Below are positions 28,564 through 37,697 of a stretch of DNA of 64,000 bases, in pieces. The stretch comes from Treponema sp. (GTDB lineage Bacteria > Spirochaetota > Spirochaetia > Treponematales > Treponemataceae). The position numbers and the translations under genes are program-made. The notes beneath the pieces were generated by a model. It was not told the DNA's origin. It ran no database searches and saw only the letters and a program-made list of their open reading frames with translations. Every line of letters begins with the position of its first letter. Position 1 is the stretch's first letter. The DNA is taken from positions 62,001-126,000 of the forward strand of contig JAFYWB010000015.1 of assembly GCA_017549025.1 (NCBI GenBank), read 5' to 3'.

Positions 28564-28605
28564 GGCTTCCTAGAAATGAACTCATTTTCTAGGAAGCTTT
28601 TTTTT
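28564..28605 (+). terminator. Terminator of the HexNAc kinase gene
   Basis: GCTTCCTAGAAA pairs with TTTTCTAGGAAGC and a run of eight T follows. Confidence 0.9.
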
Positions 28606-29998
28606 ATTCCTGAATAGTAAGGTTACGAACCCACCGCTCCTTCTTCAAACCAATGGCACAACCAATAATTTTTGCTGCATCCGTCAGCTTAATCACACCG
28701 TACAATGCCACTGGCCCCATGGCGGTAAACCTAGTCAACAAAAACATTCCCGGCACCACCATCAAACAATTAACGAACAAATCCACCTTGGCTCCCAGCA
28801 CCGCATCGCCACCAGTTCGGGAAACGGCAAATTGGGCATTGATAAAGGCCCAGGTGGGCATGTAGGCGGCATTCAACAGCACCAAGCCACGGGTAACGCT
28901 TTGGGCAGAGGCACTGAGATTTCCAAAAACCACTGGCACAATCAGCACCGCAAGACAGCCCACCAAGGTACCAAAGAAGCCAAAAATCAAAGAGCCAGAC
29001 ATGAGCCAAGTCTTTTGGACACGAGCCTCATCAAGTTTATTTGCTCCCAAGGTTCCACCAAGAATTACTCCCGTGGCAGTACCAATGCCGTTAAAGCACA
29101 CAAAGAACAAGTTTGCAATGGCAAATCCCGCCGCCATACCAGACACAACCTCTGCTCCACCACGACTATTGTACAAGGCTGTGGTTATGGTTTCCGACAA
29201 AACCCAAGACATTTCCGAAATAAGAATCAAGCCAGATTTTCGCAAAATACTGAGGAAAAGCTTCCAGTTCACTTGGAAAAAGTTGATAACTTTAAAGATA
29301 AATGGGGGCCGAACCTTCTTCAAAAACAGGAGGAAAATAGTCATTTCCGTGAGACGAGCAATCACCGTAGCAATGGCTGCACCAGAGGTTTCCAGCCGTG
29401 GGGCCCCCAGATTGCCGTAAATCAGTACCCAGTTAAAAAACGTGTTGACACAGGTGGCAGTAACGGAAATCAACAGTGGAGGCTTTACCTTGCCCATTTC
29501 CCGCAGAGAGGTTCCTGTGGTGGTAGCAATTACCGCAGGTAGCCAAGAGGGAGCCAGCATCCGCATATACCGCACACCTTCCGAGATTATTTCTTCACTG
29601 GCAGCATTGCCATGTACCATCAGCGAAAGAAAGGGACGAGGACAAAAAACACAAATGCAAGTGTAAATAGAACCGGCAATCAGACAAATAATCAGCTTGA
29701 ATCGGTAAGCCTGCTGCATTCCTTCGCTATTTTTTGCTCCGTTGTACTGAGAAATAAAAATTCCACCAGAAATACAGATTGCGTTGATAAAAACCAAAAA
29801 GATAAAGTTAATTTGGCCAGCAATATTCACGCCGGACATCTTTACGTCGCCTAAGCCTGCCACCATAAAGTTGTCGATAAGGGAAACCATGTTTTGAATC
29901 AGCAGTTGTCCCATGACAGGTAAGGCAATCAACAACGCACGTTTATAAAAGTGAGGGGGACCAAAAAGGCTTTTTTTGGGATTTAAGATGTTATTCAT
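28604..29998 (-). CDS. MATE-family efflux transporter (464 aa)
   Basis: Twelve-helix inner-membrane exporter, usually driven by sodium or protons. YKRALLIALPVMGQLLIQNMV and MVAGLGDVKMSGVNIAGQ near the N terminus, and the internal two-fold repeat, fit the MatE family. The ATG at 29998 (MNNILNPKKS) is preferred to the frame start at 30034. No Shine-Dalgarno sequence is evident. Its substrate is unknown; it is not part of an operon. Confidence 0.88.
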   Translation of the reverse strand: MNNILNPKKSLFGPPHFYKRALLIALPVMGQLLIQNMVSLIDNFMVAGLGDVKMSGVNIAGQINFIFLVFINAICISGGIFISQYNGAKNSEGMQQAYRFKLIICLIAGSIYTCICVFCPRPFLSLMVHGNAASEEIISEGVRYMRMLAPSWLPAVIATTTGTSLREMGKVKPPLLISVTATCVNTFFNWVLIYGNLGAPRLETSGAAIATVIARLTEMTIFLLFLKKVRPPFIFKVINFFQVNWKLFLSILRKSGLILISEMSWVLSETITTALYNSRGGAEVVSGMAAGFAIANLFFVCFNGIGTATGVILGGTLGANKLDEARVQKTWLMSGSLIFGFFGTLVGCLAVLIVPVVFGNLSASAQSVTRGLVLLNAAYMPTWAFINAQFAVSRTGGDAVLGAKVDLFVNCLMVVPGMFLLTRFTAMGPVALYGVIKLTDAAKIIGCAIGLKKERWVRNLTIQE

Positions 29999-30171
29999 GC
30001 ACACCACAAAATCACTTTGTATCAAAATAGTCAAGGGATTTATTCATATAAACGATATAATTTTACAAAGAAAAATCTCTAAAACCACAAGTTATTTTTA
30101 AAAATTTATCAATTTGGCTTTATTTGCACCAAGAATTTGCTTTTTCCATGGGCAATTTTAAATTCATCTGT

Positions 30172-30177
30172 TATAAT
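30172..30177 (+). promoter_or_regulatory. Extended -10 box, leaderless layout
   Basis: TGTTATAAT, with TATAAT ending 7 nt before the ATG at 30185. The -35 region is weak, as is common with an extended -10. Confidence 0.55.
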
Positions 30178-30184
30178 ATTTAGA

Positions 30185-30919
30185 ATGGACTCCATGCAAA
30201 ATATTCTCGAATACTACGATGAGCTTTACCCTGTCTCATCCGAACAAAAAATGTTTTATGAGGAAATTTTAGACTCTTTTCAGATTGAGCCAAAGGTCCT
30301 CAGTATTGGCTGCGGAACAGGAGCCTTTGAACACTATCTGTCCCGCCGTAATTGCAATGTCACAGGAATAGACCACATCCCAGGACTGTTGGAATCTGCA
30401 ACTCGGCGCCATCGTCAACCAGGCTGCACCGTGCGATTTTTCCAAATGACCATTATAGAAATGGCCCAGTATCTGGGAAAGGGATTTTACAACCTGATTT
30501 CATGTATCAACAACAGGCTTCCTCCTATTCCCAATGCGGCCCAAATGGAAAAGTTTTTCCGAGATTGTAGGGAGCTGTTGTCCGATAACGGCTATTTTGT
30601 TCTGCAAATCCCCAACTACCCCTACTACACCTGTCAGCAGGTGGGAACTCTTCCCGTTTCTGAAAGCATTCGTTCAAAGCTCTACACAAAGCTCATTACC
30701 GATGATAACGGAACACGAATGCTGCAGCAGGTAGAAACAAGCAACGGAAGACTGGTAACCGTACGTAATTATCAGCCCGTGTATCCCCTTGCATCTCAGG
30801 ATGTGGAGGAGTTGGCTCTGGACACAGGATTTCATGGAGTGGAGTTTTATAGTGACTTTACAAAGCACCCCTTCATTCCAGAATCCAGCCCAAATCTTAT
30901 CTGCGTCATAAAGGCATAA
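30185..30919 (+). CDS. Class I SAM-dependent methyltransferase (244 aa)
   Basis: Motif I VLSIGCGTGAFEHYL binds S-adenosylmethionine; NVTGIDHIPGLLESATRR is the acidic-loop region, and NLISCINNRLPPI follows. The substrate is unknown; proteins of this type include small-molecule and tRNA methyltransferases. The frame is open from 30137, but the ATG at 30185 is chosen because a TATAAT sits 7 nt before it; MQNILEYY at 30194 is the other candidate. It stands alone and ends at a strong terminator. Confidence 0.78.
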   Translation: MDSMQNILEYYDELYPVSSEQKMFYEEILDSFQIEPKVLSIGCGTGAFEHYLSRRNCNVTGIDHIPGLLESATRRHRQPGCTVRFFQMTIIEMAQYLGKGFYNLISCINNRLPPIPNAAQMEKFFRDCRELLSDNGYFVLQIPNYPYYTCQQVGTLPVSESIRSKLYTKLITDDNGTRMLQQVETSNGRLVTVRNYQPVYPLASQDVEELALDTGFHGVEFYSDFTKHPFIPESSPNLICVIKA

Positions 30920-30923
30920 AGAC

Positions 30924-30957
30924 AAAAAAGTGTACCTTCAGGTACACTTTTTTTTTT
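30924..30957. terminator. Bidirectional terminator
   Basis: AAAGTGTACC-TTCA-GGTACACTTT with A and T runs on the two sides, serving the converging methyltransferase and ricT genes. Confidence 0.92.
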
Positions 30958-30979
30958 AATAAAGCTTACACAATTCTTG

Positions 30980-31909
30980 TTACTTTATTTTCCATCTACC
31001 ATCTTGATAGATAAACCGTGATGACTCCAATTCAATAATACGGCCATCGTCACCAAAGATTTTTACCGTGGAAGCCAGAGGATTCACCTCGATTACCTTG
31101 AAATTTGCCCCATCATAAAAGAATCGGAGCCCTTCTCCCGGCATCTTCTTTCGAGCCTCTGCATACCAGTCATATTCATAGGAAAGACAACACAACAGAC
31201 GACCACACTGACCAGAAATTTTCATGGAGTTTAATGAAAGATTCTGATCCTTTGCCATACGAATAGACACAGGTTTAAGCTTGTCGGAAACAGAATGACA
31301 GCAATAGGGCCGACCACAAATACCCAAGCCCCCAGTGATTCGAGGCTCATCCCGCACACCAATCTGCCGTAGCTCAATGCGCATCTTAAATACAGACACC
31401 AAGTCCTTTACCAATTCCCGGAAGTCAACTCGCTTGTCTGCACTGAAAAAGAACAGTACCTTTTGCTCTTCCAAAAGATAATGCACAGCAATGAGCTTCA
31501 TGTCCAGCTTGTGGTTTGCAGCCTTTTCCTGAAAAATCTTAAAGGCAGAGCCTTCCTTTTCTTTCAAAGTGGCAGCCTTAGCCATATCCTCATCGTTGGC
31601 CTTGCGGTCAATGGCGATAATATCAGAAGGCTTAATTCCCACAGGCTGAGACACTGGCCCCATAACACGAGCATAATCCTTGCCATATTTTGTGGGAATG
31701 ATAACGTAATCTCCCCCACTGAGCTCCATTCCCTCTGGAGCCGTTGCGTACAGCCCCTCGCAGGAATATTCCAGCTTCAGCCGAAACAGCCGGTCTGGAT
31801 AGACAAAATCCTCAGTGGACCCATCGGCTTCCTGAACCTCATGATCCTCCAAGTCGGAAAAATCCTCATCTGCCAGCCTATCTATATCGTTTTCAAAATA
31901 ATCTCTCAT
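30980..31909 (-). CDS. ricT: PSP1-domain protein RicT/YaaT (309 aa)
   Basis: The PSP1 C-terminal domain spans the middle: MRIELRQIGVRDEPRITGGLG, then GICGRPYCC and ISGQCGRLLCCLSYEY, the conserved cysteine pairs that can hold an Fe-S cluster. In Bacillus, RicT works in the RicAFT complex in RNA maturation and development; the spirochaete role is unknown. N- and C-terminal extensions are acidic or family-specific. It is last in the M23-bactofilin-DUF327 operon, 11 nt after the preceding gene. Confidence 0.87.
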   Translation of the reverse strand: MRDYFENDIDRLADEDFSDLEDHEVQEADGSTEDFVYPDRLFRLKLEYSCEGLYATAPEGMELSGGDYVIIPTKYGKDYARVMGPVSQPVGIKPSDIIAIDRKANDEDMAKAATLKEKEGSAFKIFQEKAANHKLDMKLIAVHYLLEEQKVLFFFSADKRVDFRELVKDLVSVFKMRIELRQIGVRDEPRITGGLGICGRPYCCHSVSDKLKPVSIRMAKDQNLSLNSMKISGQCGRLLCCLSYEYDWYAEARKKMPGEGLRFFYDGANFKVIEVNPLASTVKIFGDDGRIIELESSRFIYQDGRWKIK

Positions 31910-31920
31910 AAAAAACCTAC

Positions 31921-32457
31921 CTACGTTATTAAGTCTACCAATATTCCGTTTATTTCATCAATACGTACTAAAATCTGCATGGTTTCCAAATGATTTGCCA
32001 AAATATCAGAAGCCAGCTTATCTATTTTTTCGTCAACAATGTTTATAAGATAGAATTTTTCCGTTTTGAATCGCTTGCTAGGACGACGGCGGATATTCAT
32101 CTTAACCTCATAATTTGTGTGGACAATGAATCGAATCAAATCACCTATGGCTTTACGATACGATTTAAAGGATTCCAAGTTAAAATCAGTTTTTGCCACA
32201 TCAGAAGCCATGTCTGCCTTGTCTTTTAGATACACCAAGGCATCCTCAAACTCCATTCCAGCAATTTCTGGAGGCAAGCCTGCAGAAATCATCTGATTTT
32301 CAGCCACCTTTTGTTCCACCATGGAAGCAAAGCGACTTTTTTTTGCTACAGGTTTTTCTGTCTTTGCACTTTTATTGCCAGAATTGGCAGCGGCGGCTCC
32401 TGCAGTTCCTATCGACGAAAGATGAAGAGCGGACTGCAAGGAATCGATTTGAGCCAT
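31921..32457 (-). CDS. DUF327/YaaR-family protein (178 aa)
   Basis: A flexible Ala/Ser/Lys-rich N terminus leads into a helical domain: SFKSYRKAIGDLIRFIVHTNYEVKM, then FYLINIVDEKIDKLASDIL. This fits the YaaR (DUF327) family, which co-occurs with RicT homologues in several phyla. It begins 2 nt after the bactofilin stop. Function unknown; linkage to bactofilin suggests envelope or cell-shape work. Confidence 0.75.
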   Translation of the reverse strand: MAQIDSLQSALHLSSIGTAGAAAANSGNKSAKTEKPVAKKSRFASMVEQKVAENQMISAGLPPEIAGMEFEDALVYLKDKADMASDVAKTDFNLESFKSYRKAIGDLIRFIVHTNYEVKMNIRRRPSKRFKTEKFYLINIVDEKIDKLASDILANHLETMQILVRIDEINGILVDLIT

Positions 32458-32459
32458 AG

Positions 32460-32894
32460 CTACAGGGCCTCATCGTTTGTATGCAGCAGGGCGGAAGAAG
32501 AAGTAATGGCGGCCTTGTCCAGCACCTGGCTTCTGGCATCCTGATACTCAGCTTCATCGGCCAAGGAAATACAATGGCCATGGAGCAGCACTCCATCCTC
32601 CAAAACAAGCTTACGAGTACAAATATCTCCTACCACTGAAGAAGTTTGAAAAAGCTGAATAAAATCGGGGGCAGTAATGTTTCCTTCCACCACGCCACCC
32701 ACAATGGCAGACTTGGCAATAATGTTGCCCCGCACACGGGCATCTTCGCTTACAATTACCTTGCCAGTGGCTTCCAAGTCCCCATCCAAATCACCATGAA
32801 TGGTTACAAAGCCTGCAATTTTTAAATTCCCAGATACAGCCGAACCAGAACCAATAAAAGTATTTATAGAAATATCATCGCTACGAAAAGCCAC
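32460..32894 (-). CDS. Bactofilin (144 aa)
   Basis: Beta-helical cytoskeletal protein. The repeated short strands with hydrophobic spacing (FIGSGSAVSGNLKIAGFVTIHGDLDG in pattern, then GKVIVSEDARVRGNI, AIVGGVVEGNI) are characteristic. Bactofilins polymerise without nucleotide and often localise peptidoglycan hydrolases. A GTG at 32894 with GAGGAG just before it gives MAFRSDDIS and is preferred to the upstream GTG at 32912. It follows the M23 peptidase, a pairing that controls curvature or helicity in other bacteria. Confidence 0.88.
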   Translation of the reverse strand: MAFRSDDISINTFIGSGSAVSGNLKIAGFVTIHGDLDGDLEATGKVIVSEDARVRGNIIAKSAIVGGVVEGNITAPDFIQLFQTSSVVGDICTRKLVLEDGVLLHGHCISLADEAEYQDARSQVLDKAAITSSSALLHTNDEAL

Positions 32895-32942
32895 GGCCAC
32901 TCCTCGGTACACCGGAAAATCTCCGGTAAAATTGAATTGATA

Positions 32943-33962
32943 CTACTTTTGCTTTACGTTGATATATTTTGCAGGATCCACAACATCAGAACCAATATGG
33001 ACTTCATAGTGCAGGTGTGGACCAGTGGAAATACCAGTACTACCAATAGTTCCAATCACTTGGCCCTGTTCAACATACTCACCCTTTTTTACTCTGAAGG
33101 AATTCAAATGGGCATATCGTGTATAAATTCCGTGCTTATGCTTAATAATTACGTAATTTCCAAAGCTTGTATCAAAGGCTACAGTAACAACCTGTCCGTC
33201 AGCAGTACTTACTACAGGGTCTCCCGAACGCCAAGTGGAAAAGTCCAAGCCCTTGTGGATATACCACTGACCAGTAATGGGGTGCTTGTTCTGTCCGAAC
33301 TCCATGGAAATATGGCCAATTCCATTCTTCAAGGGCCAAATACTGGGGATTTCAGAAAACAAGGAGCCCTGAGATTCCAGCATCTTTCCAATCTGCTCAA
33401 TGGGCTGAATGGCACCCTCCAAATAGGAAATCAACTGCTGAATATCAGCGGTTTCTCGTGCAGTTCCTGCAACCAAGTCGTTGGAATTGAACAAAGATGA
33501 CAGGTCGCTTCCCTGCATGGATGAACGGTTGGATTGGTTGGACTGATTGATTCCCAGCAAAGAAAGTGACTGGGACAAGGAGGACTGAAACCGCTTTGCA
33601 GTTTGCATCAAGTCAGTGTTTTGGTCTCTCAGCTCGTCCAAGCTGGCAAGAGTCTTTTGATTTTCGTTTTGGAGACGTGAAATTTCTGCGTTGGCACCAA
33701 GGGTCTTTTTATTAAAATAGAAGAAAGAGGAGGCCATTCCTACAACGAGAATGATACCGAATACAAGGGCGAATACATTGGTTTGAAAACTCAAGGGTTT
33801 TGCTTGAGAATGAGGAACAAACATTACTGTTAGTTTTCTGTCAAAAATCTTAAATATAGAAGAGAAAAATCCCCCAATTTTGGAAAATCCTCTTCCGAAG
33901 AATTTTCCAATGGAAAAAACGGCATTTTTCTCTATCTTTTTATATCGCCTTGTACGAGCCAA
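32943..33962 (-). CDS. M23-family peptidoglycan endopeptidase, membrane-anchored (339 aa)
   Basis: A basic N terminus precedes one membrane helix (about residues 62-85), a coiled-coil region (about 85-180) and a C-terminal LytM domain. Zinc ligands are visible in HKGLDFST, YARYAHL-type RYAHLNSF and GPHLHYEV. It should cut peptide crosslinks in the periplasm. The start is a TTG with GGAG before it, and a consensus promoter lies upstream. It is the first gene of the cell-shape operon. Confidence 0.9.
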   Translation of the reverse strand: MARTRRYKKIEKNAVFSIGKFFGRGFSKIGGFFSSIFKIFDRKLTVMFVPHSQAKPLSFQTNVFALVFGIILVVGMASSFFYFNKKTLGANAEISRLQNENQKTLASLDELRDQNTDLMQTAKRFQSSLSQSLSLLGINQSNQSNRSSMQGSDLSSLFNSNDLVAGTARETADIQQLISYLEGAIQPIEQIGKMLESQGSLFSEIPSIWPLKNGIGHISMEFGQNKHPITGQWYIHKGLDFSTWRSGDPVVSTADGQVVTVAFDTSFGNYVIIKHKHGIYTRYAHLNSFRVKKGEYVEQGQVIGTIGSTGISTGPHLHYEVHIGSDVVDPAKYINVKQK

Positions 33963-33989
33963 TTTATATCTCCATATAATATAAAGTCC

Positions 33990-34018
33990 ATTCTATCATA
34001 GTGTAAAACCACTGTCAA
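33990..34018 (-). promoter_or_regulatory. Promoter of the M23-bactofilin operon
   Basis: TTGACA, 17 nt and TAGAAT with an upstream TGA. The transcript has a leader with GGAG before the TTG start. Confidence 0.8.
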
Positions 34019-34145
34019 ATGGCACCTATCTATTCAATAGTTTATGCATACATATCCATTCTCTTTATCGGCAGAAAAGAACTTTTGCTTAAATTTACTG
34101 CATCAGCAAAGTCCATGCTCCCCAAACTGAATTGCCAGCTTTTAC

Positions 34146-34268
34146 TTGACGGCTAACAATTCCTATGCTATTCTTTATTTCAGATAGGAAAATCTACCTG
34201 AAACTTCAGCCAGTAGATTTTTAAACGTACCTCAGGAGCTTGACCCCATCGCTCCTATCACTTTTTTT
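34146..34268 (+). promoter_or_regulatory. Promoter and structured leader of tatD-dus (attenuator candidate)
   Basis: TTGACG, 17 nt and TATTCT with TGC upstream (34146-34174) start a leader near 34181. Hairpin 1 pairs AAAATCTAC with GTAGATTTT (34189-34221). Hairpin 2 pairs AGGAGC with GCTCCT (34234-34256) and is followed by ATCAC and seven T, a terminator shape. The leader's 5' GATAGGA (34183-34189) can instead pair with TCCTATC (34253-34259), which would undo hairpin 2. No known riboswitch class was recognised. Confidence 0.5.
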
Positions 34269-34279
34269 GGAAGAAAGCC

Positions 34280-35053
34280 ATGCAGTTTTTTGATACTCAT
34301 GCCCACATCGGGCTTATTTATGATGATTCGATTGAACAATTACGTGTTGTGCAAGACGCAAAGCAGGCAAATGTTACTCGTATTGTGAGCATTTGCAACA
34401 GTCTCCATGACTTTTCAACTGTATATGACACACTGAAAACCGTATCTGGTGTTTATCATGCCGTAGGAGTTGCCCCTTCAGAGGTTAATTCCCCTGGACG
34501 AGACTGGATTCGTGTTATTGAGGAGTCACTCAAGCTGCCTAACGTGGTGGCCTTGGGTGAAACTGGCTTGGACTACTATAGAAAGTTTGGAGACAAGCGT
34601 TCACAAATCGAGCTATTCATCACCCAGCTGGAAATTGCTAACATGATGGATGTGCCTGTTATCATCCACAATCGTGATGCAGGAAAAGATGTGCTTGATA
34701 TTTTGGCAGAGCGCTGTCCTCCCGCTGGAGCTGTGCTTCACTGCTATTCCGAAGACGCAAAATATGCACGGAAGGCCTTGGACTACAATATCTATTTCTC
34801 TTTTGCAGGAAATTTGACCTATCGCAATGCTCGCAATCTGCACGAAACGGTGTTGAACATTCCGCTTGACCGTATTCTCATCGAATCAGAAGCTCCCTTC
34901 ATGGTTCCTGCAGAATTCCGAGGAAAGCGAAACATGCCAGCTTACCTACCCTCCACCGCCAAGTTCCTGGCAGAAATGCTGGACATGGATTTGGAGGAGT
35001 TGAGCGCCCAGCTTTGGAAAAATAGCTGCAAGTTCTTCCGACTTCCCGAATAA
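34280..35053 (+). CDS. tatD: TatD-family metal-dependent hydrolase (257 aa)
   Basis: TIM-barrel DNase/hydrolase of the TatD family. DTHAHIGLI supplies the first metal ligands; VALGETGLDYYRK, VIIHNRDAGKD and LHCYSEDA follow in order. LIESEAPFMVP is close to the usual ETDAP motif with Ser and Glu in place of Thr and Asp. GGAAGAAAG precedes the ATG. Members trim DNA 3' ends or act in tRNA quality control. dus begins 5 nt downstream, forming a two-gene operon behind the structured leader. Confidence 0.9.
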   Translation: MQFFDTHAHIGLIYDDSIEQLRVVQDAKQANVTRIVSICNSLHDFSTVYDTLKTVSGVYHAVGVAPSEVNSPGRDWIRVIEESLKLPNVVALGETGLDYYRKFGDKRSQIELFITQLEIANMMDVPVIIHNRDAGKDVLDILAERCPPAGAVLHCYSEDAKYARKALDYNIYFSFAGNLTYRNARNLHETVLNIPLDRILIESEAPFMVPAEFRGKRNMPAYLPSTAKFLAEMLDMDLEELSAQLWKNSCKFFRLPE

Positions 35054-35057
35054 TTTC

Positions 35058-36080
35058 ATGCTGTATCATCCTGTTATTATTGGAAACCTCACCATTCCTG
35101 GCAACCTCTTTCTTGCTCCCGTTGCAGGGTATTCAGATAGAGCCTTTCGTTCTGTCTGCAGAGAAGGTGGGGCAAACTTTGCTTACACAGAAATGGTTTC
35201 TGCAGAAGCGCTCGTTCGTGGTTCAGACAAAACCCACCAGCTCATGGTGCGGGCTGCCAACGAAGAAACCTATGCCATACAGCTTTTTGGTGGCACTCCA
35301 GAGGTAATGGGCCAGGCAGTAGAGCTGGTTTTGGGGCAAAACAACAAGGAAGTGGTGCCAGAGGTTATAGACATTAACGCAGGTTGTCCTGTACCTAAAA
35401 TCACAAAAACAGGAGCAGGCTCTTCCCTTACCCGTTGCCCAGAGCAATTATACAAGGTGGTTGCCGCCGCCGTTGCTGCCAGCGCTTCTTTGGGAGACAA
35501 GCAGGTGCCGGTTACCATTAAAATTCGCTCTGGCTGGGATGCTCAAGCCATTACCTGGAAGGAGGCGGCACTGGCGGCACTGGAAGCAGGAGCTGCAGCC
35601 CTCACCATCCATCCTCGCACACGGGCCCAAGGCTACGAAGGCAAGTCCGACTGGAGCATACTGGCAGAGCTGGTAAAATTGGTGCAAGATAAAACCCAAG
35701 GCAAAGTGCCAGTTTTTGGAAGCGGTGACGTGTTTACCCCAGAGGATGCCCAGCGCATGCTCCAGGAAACGGGCTGCCAGGGCGTAATGTTTGCCCGTGG
35801 TGCCATGGGAAATCCCTTTATCTTTGTGCAAACCCGCCAGCTTTTGGAAACAGGCTCCTACGATGAGATTGCCCCCACAGTCCGTATCCGTGCGGGAATC
35901 CACGAGCTGCACTGTTTGATACAGGATGCTGGAGAAGATTCTGCCTGCCGACAAATGCGCAAACGATTTTGTGCCTACTCAAAGGGGGTGGCTGGTGGTA
36001 GCCGATTACGAGAAGCCATTGTGGCAGCCTCCACAGAAGCCGATTATATAGCCCTCTTTCAGCGTGAAGGATTGCTTTAA
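35058..36080 (+). CDS. dus: tRNA-dihydrouridine synthase (340 aa)
   Basis: FMN enzyme that reduces uridines in tRNA D-loops. FLAPVAGYSDRAFR is the flavin-site opening, INAGCPVPKITKTGAGSSL contains the catalytic cysteine, and LTIHPRTRAQGYEG and VFGSGDVFTPEDAQRML are family signatures. Length is normal. The start is 5 nt after the tatD stop. Which of the Dus types it is cannot be decided by eye. Confidence 0.94.
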   Translation: MLYHPVIIGNLTIPGNLFLAPVAGYSDRAFRSVCREGGANFAYTEMVSAEALVRGSDKTHQLMVRAANEETYAIQLFGGTPEVMGQAVELVLGQNNKEVVPEVIDINAGCPVPKITKTGAGSSLTRCPEQLYKVVAAAVAASASLGDKQVPVTIKIRSGWDAQAITWKEAALAALEAGAAALTIHPRTRAQGYEGKSDWSILAELVKLVQDKTQGKVPVFGSGDVFTPEDAQRMLQETGCQGVMFARGAMGNPFIFVQTRQLLETGSYDEIAPTVRIRAGIHELHCLIQDAGEDSACRQMRKRFCAYSKGVAGGSRLREAIVAASTEADYIALFQREGLL

Positions 36081-36083
36081 CCC

Positions 36084-36112
36084 TTGAAAAAGCCGTAAAT
36101 GCGATGTAAAAT
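36084..36112 (+). promoter_or_regulatory. Promoter of the 524-aa gene, leaderless layout
   Basis: TTGAAA, 17 nt and TAAAAT, then 8 nt to the ATG at 36121. No Shine-Dalgarno sequence. Confidence 0.65.
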
Positions 36113-36120
36113 AGATTGGT

Positions 36121-37695
36121 ATGAATTTCTTAAAATTTTTCACTTCTATATTTGACTCTTTCTTTAAATCCTCCTCAAAGGATGGTAAGTCAAGAGCTGA
36201 GCTCAAGCATATAGAAAATGAACTCAAAGCTCACGTTCCCACCATTTACAAGAATGGAAGCCTTATGGCAAACGTGGCAGAAGCATTTGTTGTTCTCTAC
36301 AACAACACCAAGCACATTGAAGAAATTCTTTCCAGTACCATTAAATCATCAGATGCCCATCGTTCCACTACCTTTGCAAACCGCCTCATTATGACAGGCT
36401 TATCCACAGAAGCCCTTGAGTTACAGGAAAGCCTTTCCTTTGAAGCTCGAAAAGAAGCAGTGGTCATGGCAGAAAATGAAACAAAGGTTTTTGCCGACCA
36501 AGCAAAGTCCTTTGAGCAATTCCTGAAAACCTTTGAGCAGGAAGAGTTCATCCAAATCAATCAAATCATTGCAAAGCTCTATCAGCTTTTTGATATTTGT
36601 CGGTTCAACTTTTTTGGAGCCATCAAAACATTCGTGCCTAACTTTACCGAACACACCGACTTGGAAAAGGTAGAAATCAAAAACATTCCCGTTCACGAGC
36701 TGGAAACCACCCTCATGGACTTGTACTTTGTTGCCAACGATTTCCAGATAACCAGTAGCATGGCAAAGGCTATCATTGCATTGGCAACCATTCATGCTGG
36801 GGAACGGAAAATAGATCAGGACAAGATTCTTAACAACCTGAAAAAAATCTCCTACGTTTTTAGACATATTCTTCAGCCCACGAGTCTCCATCAACTGGTA
36901 ATGGTCAGTAGACAGGAGCCAGAGCTCGTGTTGGAATCAGCCCAATACAATAGTTCTGCTTTGCCCAACTACATTGACCACATTAAAAAGCAGTTTGAGG
37001 CAGACACCAACCGTATCCAGATGGAAGTACAGGACGAAATTGTGGCTGGTGAAATCAGTAATCTTTTCAAGGACAGGGAGCTGGAGATTTTGGCTGGATA
37101 TAACAGCGAGCAAAACGAGTTCCTGCTACTGAACGGCACTTCCGCCTTCTCGCTGATTACTCCCATGCAGCTACTGAAAACCTTCCTGACAATCTACGCA
37201 GATTCTCGTGTTCAGGCTCTGCTCAACGATGTTGTTATTGAAGGCTTTTTCTACAATCCTACCTATAAAACAGAATTTTCCTCAGCGGTGTTCTCCGTGC
37301 TGGAAGCAAAAGAACGAATTAAAAAATTCGAGGAATCCTTTGACCGCAACAATATCAACGACATTGCAGTTATCCGAGGATATGTTGCAGATGCCCACGG
37401 AAATCCAGATTTTTACAACAAGCTTATTCAGGCAATTACCAGAATCAATACGGAGGCAAAGAAGATTCTTCAAGAGGAGGTAGCTCACCTCCACAATCTG
37501 CACCGCTTCCTTTTCGATATGCTGGAGGATTCAAAGCTTATTAATCCAGTAAATATTACCAACATAAAGGTGCTGCTGGCATCTTCACGTAACAAGGATA
37601 ATGCGGTTCATTTGGAAAACCAGTTGCCAGATTGGCAGCTATTTTTTGACATAATGAAGAATTATGTTGTTTTAGGTGAAAAAGAGAAGCAATAG
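36121..37695 (+). CDS. Uncharacterised spirochaete protein (524 aa)
   Basis: A helical, charged protein without signal peptide or clear membrane segment, opening MNFLKFFTSIFDSFFKSSSK. It resembles in style a family of unknown function seen in spirochaetes (possibly DUF5312), but this was not checked. It heads a run of same-strand genes: the GGDEF cyclase starts 2 nt after its stop and the rhomboid and small secreted proteins follow. The tight link hints at a role in c-di-GMP signalling or the envelope, which is inference. Confidence 0.6.
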   Translation: MNFLKFFTSIFDSFFKSSSKDGKSRAELKHIENELKAHVPTIYKNGSLMANVAEAFVVLYNNTKHIEEILSSTIKSSDAHRSTTFANRLIMTGLSTEALELQESLSFEARKEAVVMAENETKVFADQAKSFEQFLKTFEQEEFIQINQIIAKLYQLFDICRFNFFGAIKTFVPNFTEHTDLEKVEIKNIPVHELETTLMDLYFVANDFQITSSMAKAIIALATIHAGERKIDQDKILNNLKKISYVFRHILQPTSLHQLVMVSRQEPELVLESAQYNSSALPNYIDHIKKQFEADTNRIQMEVQDEIVAGEISNLFKDRELEILAGYNSEQNEFLLLNGTSAFSLITPMQLLKTFLTIYADSRVQALLNDVVIEGFFYNPTYKTEFSSAVFSVLEAKERIKKFEESFDRNNINDIAVIRGYVADAHGNPDFYNKLIQAITRINTEAKKILQEEVAHLHNLHRFLFDMLEDSKLINPVNITNIKVLLASSRNKDNAVHLENQLPDWQLFFDIMKNYVVLGEKEKQ

Positions 37696-37697
37696 CC

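Noticed and set aside
29999-30060. Leaderless promoter for the MATE gene (TTGACT-17-TTTTGT)
   Set aside because: The spacing fits but TTTTGT is too poor a -10 box to count with the others.
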